A DNA stretch of 64,000 nucleotides from Brucella daejeonensis (GTDB lineage: Bacteria > Pseudomonadota > Alphaproteobacteria > Rhizobiales > Rhizobiaceae): positions 248,001-312,000 of the forward strand of contig NZ_JACIJG010000001.1 of assembly GCF_014199265.1 (NCBI RefSeq). Reading direction: 5' to 3'. Position numbers and translations under genes: made by a program. The stretch's first letter is position 1, and every line of letters begins with the position of its first letter. Under the pieces are notes generated by a model. The model saw only the letters and a list, made by a program, of their open reading frames with translations, made no database searches and was not told the origin of the DNA. Of the stretch, positions 27,670-36,565 are shown piece after piece.

Positions 27670-28881
27670 CTACATCCGGCGCAGGGCGGGCGGGACAAGG
27701 GTCAGAAGCCCGCCAAGCGTCATGACGAAGCCGACCCAGAGCGGCGCATGAAGGCCATATCCGGCATCTATCGCCTGACCGCCAACCCATGGACCCAGGC
27801 CGAGGCCGATATTGATGACCGATGCGTGCATCGCGTTTACCAGCGCGCCGGGATGGGCGATCCGCATCACCCGCGCAATGAAAGCCGGATTGAGCGCGAT
27901 GCCTGTCAGGCCGATCATCACGATGGCGAGGATCGCGGCAGGTTTCAATTCGGCGAAAAGCGCAAAGATCAGCATGGCCGACAGCATGAACAGGATACCG
28001 ACGGCAATTGTCGGAATCGTGTGGCGGTCGGCGAAACGCCCGGCAACATAGTTTCCAATGATGTTGGCGCCACCATAGACGGCCAGCAGCAACGGCACCT
28101 GCATCGCCGAAAAGCCCGCCAGTTGCGTCGTGATCGGTGACAGATAGCTGTAGACGGCGAAGGACGAGCCGATAACGAGCGCGCTGGTGGCATAAGCGGC
28201 CCAAAGTTTCGGCTTGCGCATTTCCTTCAGTTCCGAACGCAGATCGGCCTGCGGCGCGTCGGGCGAAGATTCGATCTTGACCGCGATCACCAGAGCGCAA
28301 AGCAGGATGAGAACGACAATGGCCCAGAAGCTTGCCCGCCAGCCAAAGGCATTGGTGATCGCGGTTGCGATGGGCACCCCCAGCACGGTGCAGAGCATGA
28401 GACCCGCGAAAACCAGCGACGAAGCGCGGCCGCGCAGTTCCGGTCCGACGAGCTGCGCCGTTATGGCCAGCATCAGCCCGAAGCTTGTTGCCGCCGCCAT
28501 GCCGGTCAGGACGCGCGCGACGAGCAGAACATGGAAATTGCTGGTGGATGCCGCCACGCTTTGCGCCGCCGCATAAAAGATCAGCAGCAGAAGCAACCCG
28601 CGCTTGTTTTCGATCTTCAGCGCCAGAAACAGGACGGTCACCAGCGGTCCGCCGATCATCATGCCGAGGGCATAGAGCGAGATCAGATTGCCGATATCAG
28701 CAATGGAGCGGTCGAATGCCTGCTGAAGCGAAGGTAACATGCCGGAAATCATCAGTTCCGAAGTCGTGAGCGCGAAAACACCAAGACTGAGGCAATAGAC
28801 AACCAGCGGGATCGCTCGCGCCTTTTTTGCAGACGCAGCAACCCCTTCCGCCGCGAGGGCAGATTCGCACATATCGTTCAT
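27670..28881 (-). CDS. MFS transporter, drug:H+ antiporter-1-like
   Basis: A 403-residue major facilitator with 12 predicted membrane segments. The loop 2-3 motif is degenerate (GGPLVTVLFLALKIENKRG), the helix-4 motif is VLLVARVLTGMAAATSFG, and the helix-5 motif C is VFAGLMLCTVLGVPIATAI, which marks antiporters. It resembles arabinose- or chloramphenicol-type efflux proteins (AraJ/CmlA relatives). It is divergent from a TetR regulator with shared repeats between them, a common arrangement for an inducible efflux pump. The exported compound is unknown. Confidence 0.88.
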   Translation of the reverse strand: MNDMCESALAAEGVAASAKKARAIPLVVYCLSLGVFALTTSELMISGMLPSLQQAFDRSIADIGNLISLYALGMMIGGPLVTVLFLALKIENKRGLLLLLIFYAAAQSVAASTSNFHVLLVARVLTGMAAATSFGLMLAITAQLVGPELRGRASSLVFAGLMLCTVLGVPIATAITNAFGWRASFWAIVVLILLCALVIAVKIESSPDAPQADLRSELKEMRKPKLWAAYATSALVIGSSFAVYSYLSPITTQLAGFSAMQVPLLLAVYGGANIIGNYVAGRFADRHTIPTIAVGILFMLSAMLIFALFAELKPAAILAIVMIGLTGIALNPAFIARVMRIAHPGALVNAMHASVINIGLGLGPWVGGQAIDAGYGLHAPLWVGFVMTLGGLLTLVPPALRRM

Positions 28882-28907
28882 GGGGACGAATCCTAATTAT
28901 GTAGCAC

Positions 28908-28970
28908 AGACTATATAATTTATTATCATCTTGCCCGGAACGGTCAAGAGAATTATATAAGAAAGACTAT
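28908..28970. promoter_or_regulatory. candidate TetR operator region between MFS and tetR
   Basis: The 103-bp divergent spacer holds CTATATAATT (28911-28920) and its inverted partner AATTATATAA (28951-28960; 9 of 10 positions match). The octamer AGACTATA occurs twice in direct orientation (28908-28915, 28963-28970). These overlap likely -10 elements of both genes, as expected for TetR repression. Inferred only. Confidence 0.5.
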
Positions 28971-28984
28971 AGAAAGGGAGAAAA

Positions 28985-29596
28985 ATGGTTCCACGCGGAC
29001 GCCCGCGCAGTTTCGACCGAGATGCCGCGCTGGAAACGGTGATGAAGGTTTTCTGGGCAAAAGGCTATGAATGCGCCCAGATCAACGATTTCACGACTGC
29101 CATCGGTATTACGCCGCCCAGCTTCTATGCCGCCTTCGGCAATAAGGAGCAGGCGTTTCGCGAAGCGGTGGATTATTATCTGCGCACCATCGGTGCCGTT
29201 CCTTTCGACGCGCTTGAAAATGCGCCCACCATTCGGGACGGCTTGCGCCAATGGCTGGAGAAAAGCGCCGATAGTGCCTTTGCCTGTCCGGCCGGCGGCT
29301 GCATGATCAGCGTCAGCTCCATCCAGTGCAAACCGGAAAATGTGCCGGTGAAGGAATTTCTGCAGGCTATCCGCCGCGCCAACCACGAACGGCTTTCCGC
29401 ACGGCTTCAGCGCGCGGCTGCGGCGGGCGATCTGCCTGCCGATGCCGACACCGCGCAGATGACGGAATTTTATCACGTGATCCAGCAGAGCATTTCTTTT
29501 GAGGCCCGCGACGGCAATTCCCGCGCAGCGGTGCAAAAGATCATCGACATGGCCTTGCTGGCCCTGCCCGCAAAAATTCGGCAGGCAGCCGAGTGA
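28985..29596 (+). CDS. TetR family transcriptional regulator
   Basis: A 203-residue TetR/AcrR repressor. The N-terminal helix-turn-helix is RGRPRSFDRDAALETVMKVF followed by TAIGITPPSFYAAFGNKEQ (about residues 40-60). The C-terminal ligand domain has the PAGGCMISVSS block typical of the TetR_C group found next to MFS pumps and reductases. The start codon ATG 28985 follows AAAGGGAG. It is divergent from the MFS exporter. Confidence 0.92.
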   Translation: MVPRGRPRSFDRDAALETVMKVFWAKGYECAQINDFTTAIGITPPSFYAAFGNKEQAFREAVDYYLRTIGAVPFDALENAPTIRDGLRQWLEKSADSAFACPAGGCMISVSSIQCKPENVPVKEFLQAIRRANHERLSARLQRAAAAGDLPADADTAQMTEFYHVIQQSISFEARDGNSRAAVQKIIDMALLALPAKIRQAAE

Positions 29597-29605
29597 CAGA
29601 TACGG

Positions 29606-29633
29606 AAAAGCCCGCCGATCGGCGGGCTTTTCG
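29606..29633. terminator. bidirectional terminator, tetR / pheT
   Basis: Hairpin AAAAGCCCGCCGA / TCGGCGGGCTTTT between convergent stops, with T-runs on both strands. Confidence 0.9.
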
Positions 29634-29642
29634 TTTTGGAGC

Positions 29643-32057
29643 TTAGCCGCGCAAGCTGCCGCCGGTCTGTTTGGCGACGCTGGCCACGATCTGCTTCGAC
29701 AAGGCTTCCAGATCCTCATCGGTCAGCGTGCGGTCCTGCGGCTGGAGCAGCACTTCGACCGCAATCGACTTCTTGCCTTCGCCAAGCGAAGCGCCTGTAA
29801 AGATGTCGAACACCTGAACGCCCGCAATCAGCTTCTTGTCGGCAGAGGAAACCGCCTTGACCAGATTGCTGGCCTCGATGTTCGCATCCACCACAAAGGC
29901 GTAGTCGCGCTTGAGGCTCTGGAACTGCGAGAGGGAAAGCGCGGGCCTGGTGCGCGTTGCCTTGGCCTTTGGCTCAGGAATTGCGTCCAGATAGACCTCG
30001 AAACCGCAAAGAGCGCCCGAAACGTCCAGTGCTTCCAGCGTATCCGGGTGGAACTCGCCGAAATAACCGAGCACGACCTTGGGGCCGAGCTTCAACGTGC
30101 CGGAACGACCCGGATGCAACCATTCCGGTCCACCGGCTTCGATCTGGACGCGGTCAACCGGCGCACCGGCAGCTTCCAATGCGGCCAGCGCATCGGCCTT
30201 GGCGTCGAACACGCCAACGGGTGCAGCATTGCCCGACCAGAAACGGCCCGAACCTTCAACGCCTGCCGTGCCGCGACGGATACCGCCCGCGACGCGACGT
30301 TGCCTGTCCGGTGTGTCGCCTTCATAAATGCCCGACACCTCGAACAGCGCCGTATCGCCAAAACCGCGATCCGCATTGCGCTGTGCCGCGGCAAGCAGGC
30401 CCGGCAGGAGCGACGGGCGCATATCCGACATGTCGGCTGCAATCGGGTTAGCCAGTTTCAGTTCCGGCTGACCACCGCCAAAAGCCTTGGCCTGCGCTTC
30501 CGAGATGAAGGAATAGGTCACGGCTTCCATCATGCCGCGCGATGCCAGCGTGCGTCGCGCATGGCGGGTGCGAATCTGCAACGTCGTCAGAATGCGGCCA
30601 TTGACCGCTCCATGGCTCGGCAATGGCTGCGGCGCGATCTGGTTGATGCCGTGAATGCGCATGACCTCTTCAACAAGATCGGCCTTGCCTTCCACATCGC
30701 CGCGCCATGTCGGCACGGTTGTCTTGATCACCTTGCCGTCGCCTTCGACGCCAAAACCCAGTCGCTGCAGAATATCGAAGGATTCCTCGTAAGACACTTC
30801 GATGCCGGTGAGGCGCTTGACTTCCGAAACCGGGAAATCGATCACGCGTGGCTGCGGCTTCGTATAGCCCACCACGTCCAGAACCGTCGGCTGACCGCCG
30901 CAGAGGTCCAGAACCAGCCTGGTTGCGATTTCCGCACCCGGAATCATCATTTCCGGGTCTACACCACGCTCAAAACGATAGCGCGCATCGGTGACGATGC
31001 CGAGTTCACGGCCTGTGCGCGCAATCATGCGCGGGTCCCAAAGTGCCGATTCGATCAGCACATCGACCGTGTTCTCGTCGCAGCCGGAATGTTCGCCGCC
31101 CATGATACCGGCAATCGATTCCGCGCCGTTTTCATCGGCGATCACATACATGCCCGGCTTGAACTTGTATTCACGCTGGTCGAGGCCGAGAATGGTTTCG
31201 TCCTCTTTCGCAGCGCGTACCGTCAGATTGCCCTTGACCTTGGCCGCATCGAAAACATGCAACGGGCGGCCCTGATCGAAGGTCACGTAGTTGGTGATAT
31301 CCACCAACGCGTTGATCGGGCGCAGACCGATGGCCTTCAGACGCTGCTGCATCCATTTCGGGCTGGGGCCGTTCTTGACGCCCTTGACCATGCGCAGCGC
31401 AAAGCCGGTGCAGAACGGATTTTCCGCATCCTGATCGAGGATAACCTTGACCGGCGTTTCGCCTTCGCCCTTGACGGGGTCTGGCAACGTATTTTTGAGC
31501 GTACCAAGACCGGCGGCGGCAAGATCGCGCGCAATGCCGCGAATGCCTGCGCAATCGGCGCGGTTCGGCGTCAGGCCGATTTCGATGATCGGATCGTCCA
31601 GCCCCATATAGGCGGCGAAGCTCGTGCCGACCGGCACATCGTCCGGCAGATCGATAATGCCATTGTGCTCGTCGGAAAGTTCCAGCTCGCGCTCCGAGCA
31701 CATCATGCCAAAGCTCTCGACACCGCGAATCTTGCCGACCGACAGCGTGACATCAAGGCCGGGCACATAATCGCCCGGACGGCCCAGAACACCGACCAGA
31801 CCGGCGCGCGCATTGGGTGCGCCGCAAACAACCTGCACCGGCTTGCCTTCACCCGTATCGACGGAGAGCACGCGGAGTTTATCGGCATCCGGATGCGGCA
31901 CGGCGGTCAAAACCTTGGCGATCTTGAATGCCTTGAAAGCAGCGCGGTCATCGACCCCATCCACTTCCAGACCGATATCGGTCAGTTTTTCAACGATCTC
32001 ATCCAGCGTGGCGTCGGTATCGAGATGATCCTTGAGCCAGGAAAGCGTGAATTTCAT
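29643..32057 (-). CDS. pheT: phenylalanine--tRNA ligase beta subunit
   Basis: The beta chain of the alpha2-beta2 phenylalanyl-tRNA synthetase, 804 residues, the normal bacterial size. The order is the N-terminal [20 protein letters not shown], the EMAP/tRNA-binding domain (about 40-150, [16 protein letters not shown]), the B3/4 editing domain ([18 protein letters not shown]), the B5 domains and the C-terminal anticodon-binding FDX-ACB domain ([15 protein letters not shown]). It lies 21 bp after pheS. Confidence 0.97.
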   Translation of the reverse strand: MKFTLSWLKDHLDTDATLDEIVEKLTDIGLEVDGVDDRAAFKAFKIAKVLTAVPHPDADKLRVLSVDTGEGKPVQVVCGAPNARAGLVGVLGRPGDYVPGLDVTLSVGKIRGVESFGMMCSERELELSDEHNGIIDLPDDVPVGTSFAAYMGLDDPIIEIGLTPNRADCAGIRGIARDLAAAGLGTLKNTLPDPVKGEGETPVKVILDQDAENPFCTGFALRMVKGVKNGPSPKWMQQRLKAIGLRPINALVDITNYVTFDQGRPLHVFDAAKVKGNLTVRAAKEDETILGLDQREYKFKPGMYVIADENGAESIAGIMGGEHSGCDENTVDVLIESALWDPRMIARTGRELGIVTDARYRFERGVDPEMMIPGAEIATRLVLDLCGGQPTVLDVVGYTKPQPRVIDFPVSEVKRLTGIEVSYEESFDILQRLGFGVEGDGKVIKTTVPTWRGDVEGKADLVEEVMRIHGINQIAPQPLPSHGAVNGRILTTLQIRTRHARRTLASRGMMEAVTYSFISEAQAKAFGGGQPELKLANPIAADMSDMRPSLLPGLLAAAQRNADRGFGDTALFEVSGIYEGDTPDRQRRVAGGIRRGTAGVEGSGRFWSGNAAPVGVFDAKADALAALEAAGAPVDRVQIEAGGPEWLHPGRSGTLKLGPKVVLGYFGEFHPDTLEALDVSGALCGFEVYLDAIPEPKAKATRTRPALSLSQFQSLKRDYAFVVDANIEASNLVKAVSSADKKLIAGVQVFDIFTGASLGEGKKSIAVEVLLQPQDRTLTDEDLEALSKQIVASVAKQTGGSLRG

Positions 32058-32078
32058 TTTATCTTCCTTTCCGTCTCT

Positions 32079-33188
32079 TTAAGCGCTCAGACCGCCGAAC
32101 AGCGTCGGAATGTCGAGCGGACGGAAACCGTAATGGTTGAGCCAGCGCACATCGGCGTCGAAGAAGGCGCGCAGATCCGGCATGCCATATTTCAGCATGG
32201 CGATGCGGTCGATACCCATGCCCCAGGCAAAGCCCTGATAGACGTCCGGGTCATAGCCGGAAGCGCGCAGGACATTCGGATGCACCATGCCGCAGCCCAG
32301 GATTTCCAGCCAGTCATTGCCCTCGCCGAACTTCACATGCGGGCCGGAGCGGTCACACTGGATATCCACTTCGACGGATGGCTCGGTGAAGGGGAAGAAG
32401 CTCGGGCGCATGCGCATCGTCACCGACGGCACTTCGAAGAAGGCCTTGCAGAACTCTTCCAGCACCCATTTCATATTGGCGACATTAGCCGACTTATCGA
32501 CAACCAGACCTTCGACCTGATGGAACATCGGCGAATGGGTGGCGTCGGAATCCATGCGATAGGTCTTGCCCGGAATGACGATGCGGATCGGTTCGTCGCG
32601 GCCTTCCTTGTCACGGATGGCGGCGAACTTCTCCATGGTATGCACCTGCACCGGTGAAGTATGTGTGCGCAGAAGCTTGCGCTCGCCCTTCTCATCCGGG
32701 TTGAAGAAGAAGGTGTCATGCATTTCACGCGCCGGATGACCTTCAGGGAAGTTCAGCGCCGTGAAATTGTAATAATCGGTTTCGATATCCGGGCCTTCGG
32801 CAATCGAGAAACCCATATCGGCAAAGATCGCCGTGATTTCATCGATAACCTGAGAAATCGGATGGATACGGCCACGCGAGGCCGCACTTTCGCGAACGGG
32901 AAGCGTCACGTCGACCTTTTCGCGCTCCAGACGGGCAGCGACGGCAGCTTTGCGCAGGCTTGTCTTGCGCTCGGTCAGCGCCTCGGCAACGCGGTTCTTC
33001 AGGCCGTTGATGACCGGCCCCTGAAGCTGGCGTTCTTCCGGCGTCATGGCGCCCAGAGATTTCAGCTTCTCGGAAACGGACCCCTTCTTGCCAAGGGCAG
33101 CGACGCGCACCGCTTCAATCGCCTGCTCATCGCCGGCAGCGGCAATTTCGCTTAAGATCGTTTGTTCGAGTTGTTCAAGATCGCTCAT
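32079..33188 (-). CDS. pheS: phenylalanine--tRNA ligase alpha subunit
   Basis: The catalytic alpha chain, 369 residues. An N-terminal coiled coil (1-90) precedes the class II synthetase core. Motif 1 is [19 protein letters not shown], motif 2 is [19 protein letters not shown] with the catalytic Arg just before, and motif 3 is [14 protein letters not shown]. The [16 protein letters not shown] block is characteristic of PheS. A terminator separates it from rplT, so pheST has its own promoter in the short upstream gap. Confidence 0.97.
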   Translation of the reverse strand: MSDLEQLEQTILSEIAAAGDEQAIEAVRVAALGKKGSVSEKLKSLGAMTPEERQLQGPVINGLKNRVAEALTERKTSLRKAAVAARLEREKVDVTLPVRESAASRGRIHPISQVIDEITAIFADMGFSIAEGPDIETDYYNFTALNFPEGHPAREMHDTFFFNPDEKGERKLLRTHTSPVQVHTMEKFAAIRDKEGRDEPIRIVIPGKTYRMDSDATHSPMFHQVEGLVVDKSANVANMKWVLEEFCKAFFEVPSVTMRMRPSFFPFTEPSVEVDIQCDRSGPHVKFGEGNDWLEILGCGMVHPNVLRASGYDPDVYQGFAWGMGIDRIAMLKYGMPDLRAFFDADVRWLNHYGFRPLDIPTLFGGLSA

Positions 33189-33201
33189 TGTCTATTTCCC
33201 T

Positions 33202-33234
33202 GTCGTGCCTGCGGCACTCCACGCCTCTTGTTTT
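33202..33234. repeat. 33-bp repeat, copy A (upstream of pheS)
   Basis: Begins GTCGTGCCTGCGGCACTCCA and ends in GCCTCTTGTTTT. It matches copy B at 34049-34081 at 31 of 33 positions. It contains the small palindrome GTGCC-TGC-GGCAC. Confidence 0.7.
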
Positions 33235-33280
33235 GCTTTCCTGCGCCAGCCTTGCCGATGACATTGACAGAATTTTTATG

Positions 33281-33313
33281 AGAAAACCCGCGCCAGCCGA
33301 GCCAGCGCGGGTT
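33281..33313 (-). terminator. terminator after rplT
   Basis: Hairpin AACCCGCGC / GCGCGGGTT (33285-33293/33305-33313) with an 11-nt loop. On the minus strand it is followed by TTCTCAT. It ends the rpmI-rplT unit before pheS. Confidence 0.75.
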
Positions 33314-33349
33314 CCCAAATTATCACGATGCTTCGGGAAGGCTGCTGGC

Positions 33350-33754
33350 TTAGCGAACAGCGCCTTCAAAAGCGTTCGGCACCGAGGTGTTCTTGAGATA
33401 TTCAAGAGCCTTCTTGGCCGATGCAACCAGCGCAGCGAATGCTTCCGGTTCATGGATTGCGATGTCGGAGAGAACCTTGCGGTCAACTTCGATGCCAGCC
33501 TTGGCCAGACCGTCGATGAAACGGCCGTAGGTCAGACCCTGTTCGCGGACAGCTGCATTGATGCGCTGGATCCACAGAGCGCGGAACGAACGCTTACGAT
33601 TCTTGCGGTCGCGGTAAGCATACTGCTTCGAACGATCGACAGCCGCCTTGGCGGTGCGGATGGTGTTCTTGCGACGGCCACGGAAACCGGAAGCCTGATC
33701 CAGAACTTTCTTGTGCTTTGCGTGTGCGGTAACGCCGCGTTTTACACGTGCCAT
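33350..33754 (-). CDS. rplT: 50S ribosomal protein L20
   Basis: L20 of 134 residues. The basic N-terminal arm ([20 protein letters not shown]) is needed for early assembly of the 23S rRNA. The globular part contains [20 protein letters not shown] and [18 protein letters not shown]20 is slightly longer than the E. coli protein (118), as usual in alphaproteobacteria. It lies 26 bp after rpmI. Confidence 0.97.
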   Translation of the reverse strand: MARVKRGVTAHAKHKKVLDQASGFRGRRKNTIRTAKAAVDRSKQYAYRDRKNRKRSFRALWIQRINAAVREQGLTYGRFIDGLAKAGIEVDRKVLSDIAIHEPEAFAALVASAKKALEYLKNTSVPNAFEGAVR

Positions 33755-33780
33755 GTTATGATCTCCTTCTCAGACTAATC

Positions 33781-33981
33781 TTAGAGGCCGTTCGGCAGGA
33801 ACTGCTTCACGATCTTTGCATCGGCATCGGCGAGAACCATGGTGCCGCGTGCATCGCGAATGAACTTGTTCGAACGCTTGATCATGCCATGACGCTTACC
33901 GGCAGCCGCAGCCTTGACTTTGCCGGAGCCGGTGATCTTGAACCGCTTCTTGGCGGCCGATTTGGTCTTCATCTTGGGCAT
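33781..33981 (-). CDS. rpmI: 50S ribosomal protein L35
   Basis: L35 of 66 residues, highly basic: [20 protein letters not shown] at the start and [16 protein letters not shown] in the middle. The start ATG at 33981 follows AAGGAG. The frame stays open upstream, but those codons lie in the repeat-rich leader and are not part of L35. It forms a two-gene unit with rplT; infC, usually next to it, is separated here by a methyltransferase gene. Confidence 0.97.
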   Translation of the reverse strand: MPKMKTKSAAKKRFKITGSGKVKAAAAGKRHGMIKRSNKFIRDARGTMVLADADAKIVKQFLPNGL

Positions 33982-34021
33982 TTTGCTACTCCTTCTTGGC
34001 ATCCCTCTCGTACCCAAGGGT

Positions 34022-34040
34022 ACTCGACGCCTCTTGTTTA
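34022..34040. repeat. partial copy of the 33-bp repeat
   Basis: Sequence ACTCGACGCCTCTTGTTTA. Its last 18 bases match the right half of copy A (33202-33234) with two mismatches. It lies 8 bp before copy B. Confidence 0.55.
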
Positions 34041-34048
34041 CGATCCCC

Positions 34049-34081
34049 GTCGTGCCTGCGGCACTCCATGCCTCTTGTGTT
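34049..34081. repeat. 33-bp repeat, copy B (upstream of rpmI)
   Basis: Begins GTCGTGCCTGCGGCACTCCA, with two differences from copy A (C to T at position 21, T to G at position 31). It is in direct orientation and about 850 bp from copy A, so the pair brackets rplT-rpmI. Confidence 0.7.
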
Positions 34082-34170
34082 GAGAGGCGTCCGTGCCTGC
34101 AACCGACCGAAATCTTGTTTTCACTCTCAGGCCGACCAAGCCTGAAAAGCATACGAAACCGCCACGGCAT

Positions 34171-34195
34171 GCCCTGCCGGGCGGTTCGGCAGGGC
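34171..34195 (-). promoter_or_regulatory. hairpin between the ICMT-like gene and rpmI
   Basis: Arms GCCCTGCC / GGCAGGGC around a 9-nt loop, about 190 bp upstream of rpmI and 52 bp after the methyltransferase stop. It may terminate the methyltransferase transcript or form part of a ribosomal-protein leader. It has no U-run. Confidence 0.4.
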
Positions 34196-34246
34196 CTTAT
34201 AGGTTGAAAGCCCTGAAAAGGCAATGGCTGAATCGACGGCAAAGCA

Positions 34247-34861
34247 TCAATAAAACCGCAACAGTATCGGCAGGACATGAATGCCTTGCAGATATTCCAC
34301 TACCTCGAAAAACGGATAGGCGACAAAGAACACCAGACCATCCGTGAAGGTGCTATAAAGCCGGTCAGGCTTCACGATCACCGTCTCGTCGTCCCGATAA
34401 AGGGAAAGCTTTGGAAAGAAGCGGGGAACATCCCGGCAATAAGCGCGGTAGGGTTCGCCGAAATTCTGCTCCAGAAACTTTTCTTCCGTGCCAATGACGA
34501 TGGAGAAGGCCAGATAGCACAGAACCCCGAATCCCAGCGTTATGATGAGACTGCCGGTCTGCGCGCCGATTCCCATCGCACCGACAGTGCTGAACACGTA
34601 AAGCGGGTTGCGCGTCACCGAATAAGGACCGCTGCGCACGATTTCCGCGCTTTTGCGTCCGCCGATATAAAGCGTGCACCACAGACGCCCCAGAATCGCA
34701 GCGACAATAAAGCTGAGGCCGATCGCCTCGATATATTCATGTGTCTGCTCCGGCCAGGCCGAGCGCACGAAAAGCAGCGCGACCACCAGAAGGGCGATGA
34801 CTGCGCCAATCGCTAGACGACGGCGGTGCTGATATTTTCCCAATTCACCAATTGTCTTCAT
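34247..34861 (-). CDS. isoprenylcysteine carboxyl methyltransferase (ICMT)-like membrane protein
   Basis: A 204-residue integral membrane protein with about four to five hydrophobic segments (about 17-35, 48-62, 90-125 and 180-200). The ICMT/PEMT signature is visible as [15 protein letters not shown] and, later, [25 protein letters not shown], the SAM-binding region of this family. The methylated substrate in bacteria is generally unknown. I chose the ATG at 34861, after the infC terminator. The gene sits between infC and rpmI, an unusual position within a translation operon. Confidence 0.8.
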   Translation of the reverse strand: MKTIGELGKYQHRRRLAIGAVIALLVVALLFVRSAWPEQTHEYIEAIGLSFIVAAILGRLWCTLYIGGRKSAEIVRSGPYSVTRNPLYVFSTVGAMGIGAQTGSLIITLGFGVLCYLAFSIVIGTEEKFLEQNFGEPYRAYCRDVPRFFPKLSLYRDDETVIVKPDRLYSTFTDGLVFFVAYPFFEVVEYLQGIHVLPILLRFY

Positions 34862-34898
34862 GATGGCCCCGAGAATGTCTCTTTCGATTGCCGAAAAG

Positions 34899-34922
34899 AA
34901 AAACCGCCCGAAGGCGGTTTTT
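34899..34922 (-). terminator. intrinsic terminator after infC
   Basis: Hairpin AAAAACCGCC / GGCGGTTTTT with a 4-nt loop (CGAA) and U-runs, 19 bp after the infC stop. It separates infC from the methyltransferase gene. Confidence 0.88.
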
Positions 34923-34940
34923 CCGGACAATATGCAAGGC

Positions 34941-35477
34941 TCAGCGCGGAGCCAACACCATCATCATCTGACGGCCTTCGAGCTTCGGCTCGGATTCGAC
35001 CTTGGCGATTTCGACGGTGTCTTCCTTGACGCGCTGCAGAAGCTTCATTCCAAGCTCCTGATGCGCCATTTCGCGTCCACGGAAACGCAAGGTGACTTTG
35101 ACCTTGTCGCCTTCCTCAAAGAAACGCAGCGCAGCCTTCATCTTCACCTCATAGTCATGGGTGTCGATATTCGGTCGCATCTTTATTTCTTTGATTTCAA
35201 CCGTTTTCTGCTTCTTTCGCGCTTCGGCGGCCTTTTTCTGATTCTGATATTTCAGCTTGCCGAGGTCTACGATCTTGCAAACCGGCGGTTCGGCGTTCGG
35301 CACGATCTCAACCAGATCAAGGCCCGCTTCTTCAGCCATAGCCAGTGCTTCCTGAATGGAAACGCTGCCATGGTTCTGGCCTTCTGCATCGATAAGCTGA
35401 ACCCGGGGAACCCGGATATCACGGTTGGAGCGCGGTCCGTCTTTCTGGACCGGCGTCGCTCTGAAGGGTCGGCGAAT
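34941..35477 (-). CDS. infC: translation initiation factor IF-3, with ATT start codon
   Basis: IF-3 of 178 residues, which prevents 30S-50S joining and proofreads the initiator tRNA and start codon. Residues after the start read [20 protein letters not shown], then [15 protein letters not shown], and the C-terminal domain has [17 protein letters not shown] and [16 protein letters not shown]. The first in-frame ATG (35339) would delete 46 conserved residues. The true start is ATT at 35475-35477, preceded by AGGAG at proper spacing. Rare ATT/ATC-type starts are the known basis of IF-3 autoregulation. Confidence 0.94.
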   Translation of the reverse strand: MRRPFRATPVQKDGPRSNRDIRVPRVQLIDAEGQNHGSVSIQEALAMAEEAGLDLVEIVPNAEPPVCKIVDLGKLKYQNQKKAAEARKKQKTVEIKEIKMRPNIDTHDYEVKMKAALRFFEEGDKVKVTLRFRGREMAHQELGMKLLQRVKEDTVEIAKVESEPKLEGRQMMMVLAPR

Positions 35478-35776
35478 GGTCGTTATCTCCTGAATTGTTA
35501 TGTCTCAAGCGGTAGGATGCCTGCTGCCAGACGGCATGTCTCCGATCAAACCGCAGTTGATCGCGGAAATGTCGTCAAGCGCGCGGCGAAGTCAATAGCA
35601 TCTTTGACAGGAAAAATCACCCCCGCGTGATAAACCTTCTTTTTGTTATCATTTCACGGGAGACAAGCGGCATATCGGTCACATTTGCCGTCATTTCAAG
35701 GGCCTCGCTCCACATGGCGGGTTTTCTCTCTCCTGCGAACATGCCAAAACACGTTCGGAAAACGAGGAGACTTGTT
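35478..35776. other. divergent spacer between infC and the hydrolase gene
   Basis: 299 bp with the infC promoter/leader on the left. On the right is a TGATAA...TTATCA inverted repeat (35628-35651) embedded in CCCGCG/CACGGG flanks, possibly an operator for the hydrolase-benE pair. I see no gene in it. Confidence 0.45.
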
Positions 35777-36556
35777 ATGAGCGTTGCGGGGCCGGAATTC
35801 ATCGACGTGGACGGAGCGAGAATTGCCGTGCGGTGCAGGGCCGGCGACAAATCGCCGGGCGTCGTCTGGCTGGGCGGCTACCGATCCGACATGCTGGGCA
35901 CCAAGGCCGTCATTCTCGATGAATGGGCCGGACAAACCGGTCACAGCGCGCTCCGACACGATTATTCCGGCCATGGAGAATCCGGCGGCGACTTCAATCA
36001 GGGCACCATTTCGCGCTGGCTTGGCGAAAGTCTCGCCGTCTATCGCCATTATACCAGGGGACCGCAAATCCTCGTCGGCTCATCCATGGGCGGGTGGATC
36101 GCGCTGCGCATGGCGCAGGAACTGAAAAAGGAAGGCAGGCCGCCTGCGGGAATGGTGCTGATCGCGCCCGCGCCCGATTTCACGGCGGCGCTCGTCGAGC
36201 CGTCCCTGACCGAAGCGCAAAAGCAAGATCTGGAACAGAAGGGGTATTTCGAGGAACCTTCGGAATACTCACCCAATCCCTATGTCTACACCCGCGCCCT
36301 GATCGAAGACGGGCGCAGGAATCTCGTTCTCAAGGGCATTATCGAGACCGGCTGCCCGGTGCATATATTGCAGGGAATGCAGGACCCTGACGTGCCGTAC
36401 AGGCACGCGCTCGGCCTTGTGGAACATCTGCCGGTCGATGACGTCACGCTGACGCTGGTGCGTGACGGCGACCATCGTCTGTCGCGGCCGCAGGATCTCG
36501 ACCTCCTGATCCGCACCGTCTCCGCCCTCGCGGAACGTGTCGGCGAACCGGCATAG
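35777..36556 (+). CDS. alpha/beta hydrolase
   Basis: A 259-residue alpha/beta-hydrolase-fold enzyme. The nucleophile elbow is GSSMGGWIA with Ser near residue 102. The oxyanion strand is GVVWLGGYRSDM, the acid is in LQGMQDPDVPYRHA, and the His is in VRDGDHRLSRPQD. The arrangement resembles the acyl-protein thioesterase/ABHD10-like group common in rhizobia. The start ATG 35777 follows CGAGGAGAC; the frame upstream lies in the promoter region. It sits 9 bp before benE and is likely co-transcribed with it. Substrate unknown. Confidence 0.87.
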   Translation: MSVAGPEFIDVDGARIAVRCRAGDKSPGVVWLGGYRSDMLGTKAVILDEWAGQTGHSALRHDYSGHGESGGDFNQGTISRWLGESLAVYRHYTRGPQILVGSSMGGWIALRMAQELKKEGRPPAGMVLIAPAPDFTAALVEPSLTEAQKQDLEQKGYFEEPSEYSPNPYVYTRALIEDGRRNLVLKGIIETGCPVHILQGMQDPDVPYRHALGLVEHLPVDDVTLTLVRDGDHRLSRPQDLDLLIRTVSALAERVGEPA

Positions 36557-36565
36557 GCGGATAAG

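Noticed and set aside
29499-32657. Plus-strand open frame of about 1050 codons
   Set aside because: It lies entirely opposite pheT and the end of pheS, which are certain genes. Its translation is rich in Arg/His/Gln with no domain. Long antisense frames are expected in GC-rich DNA.
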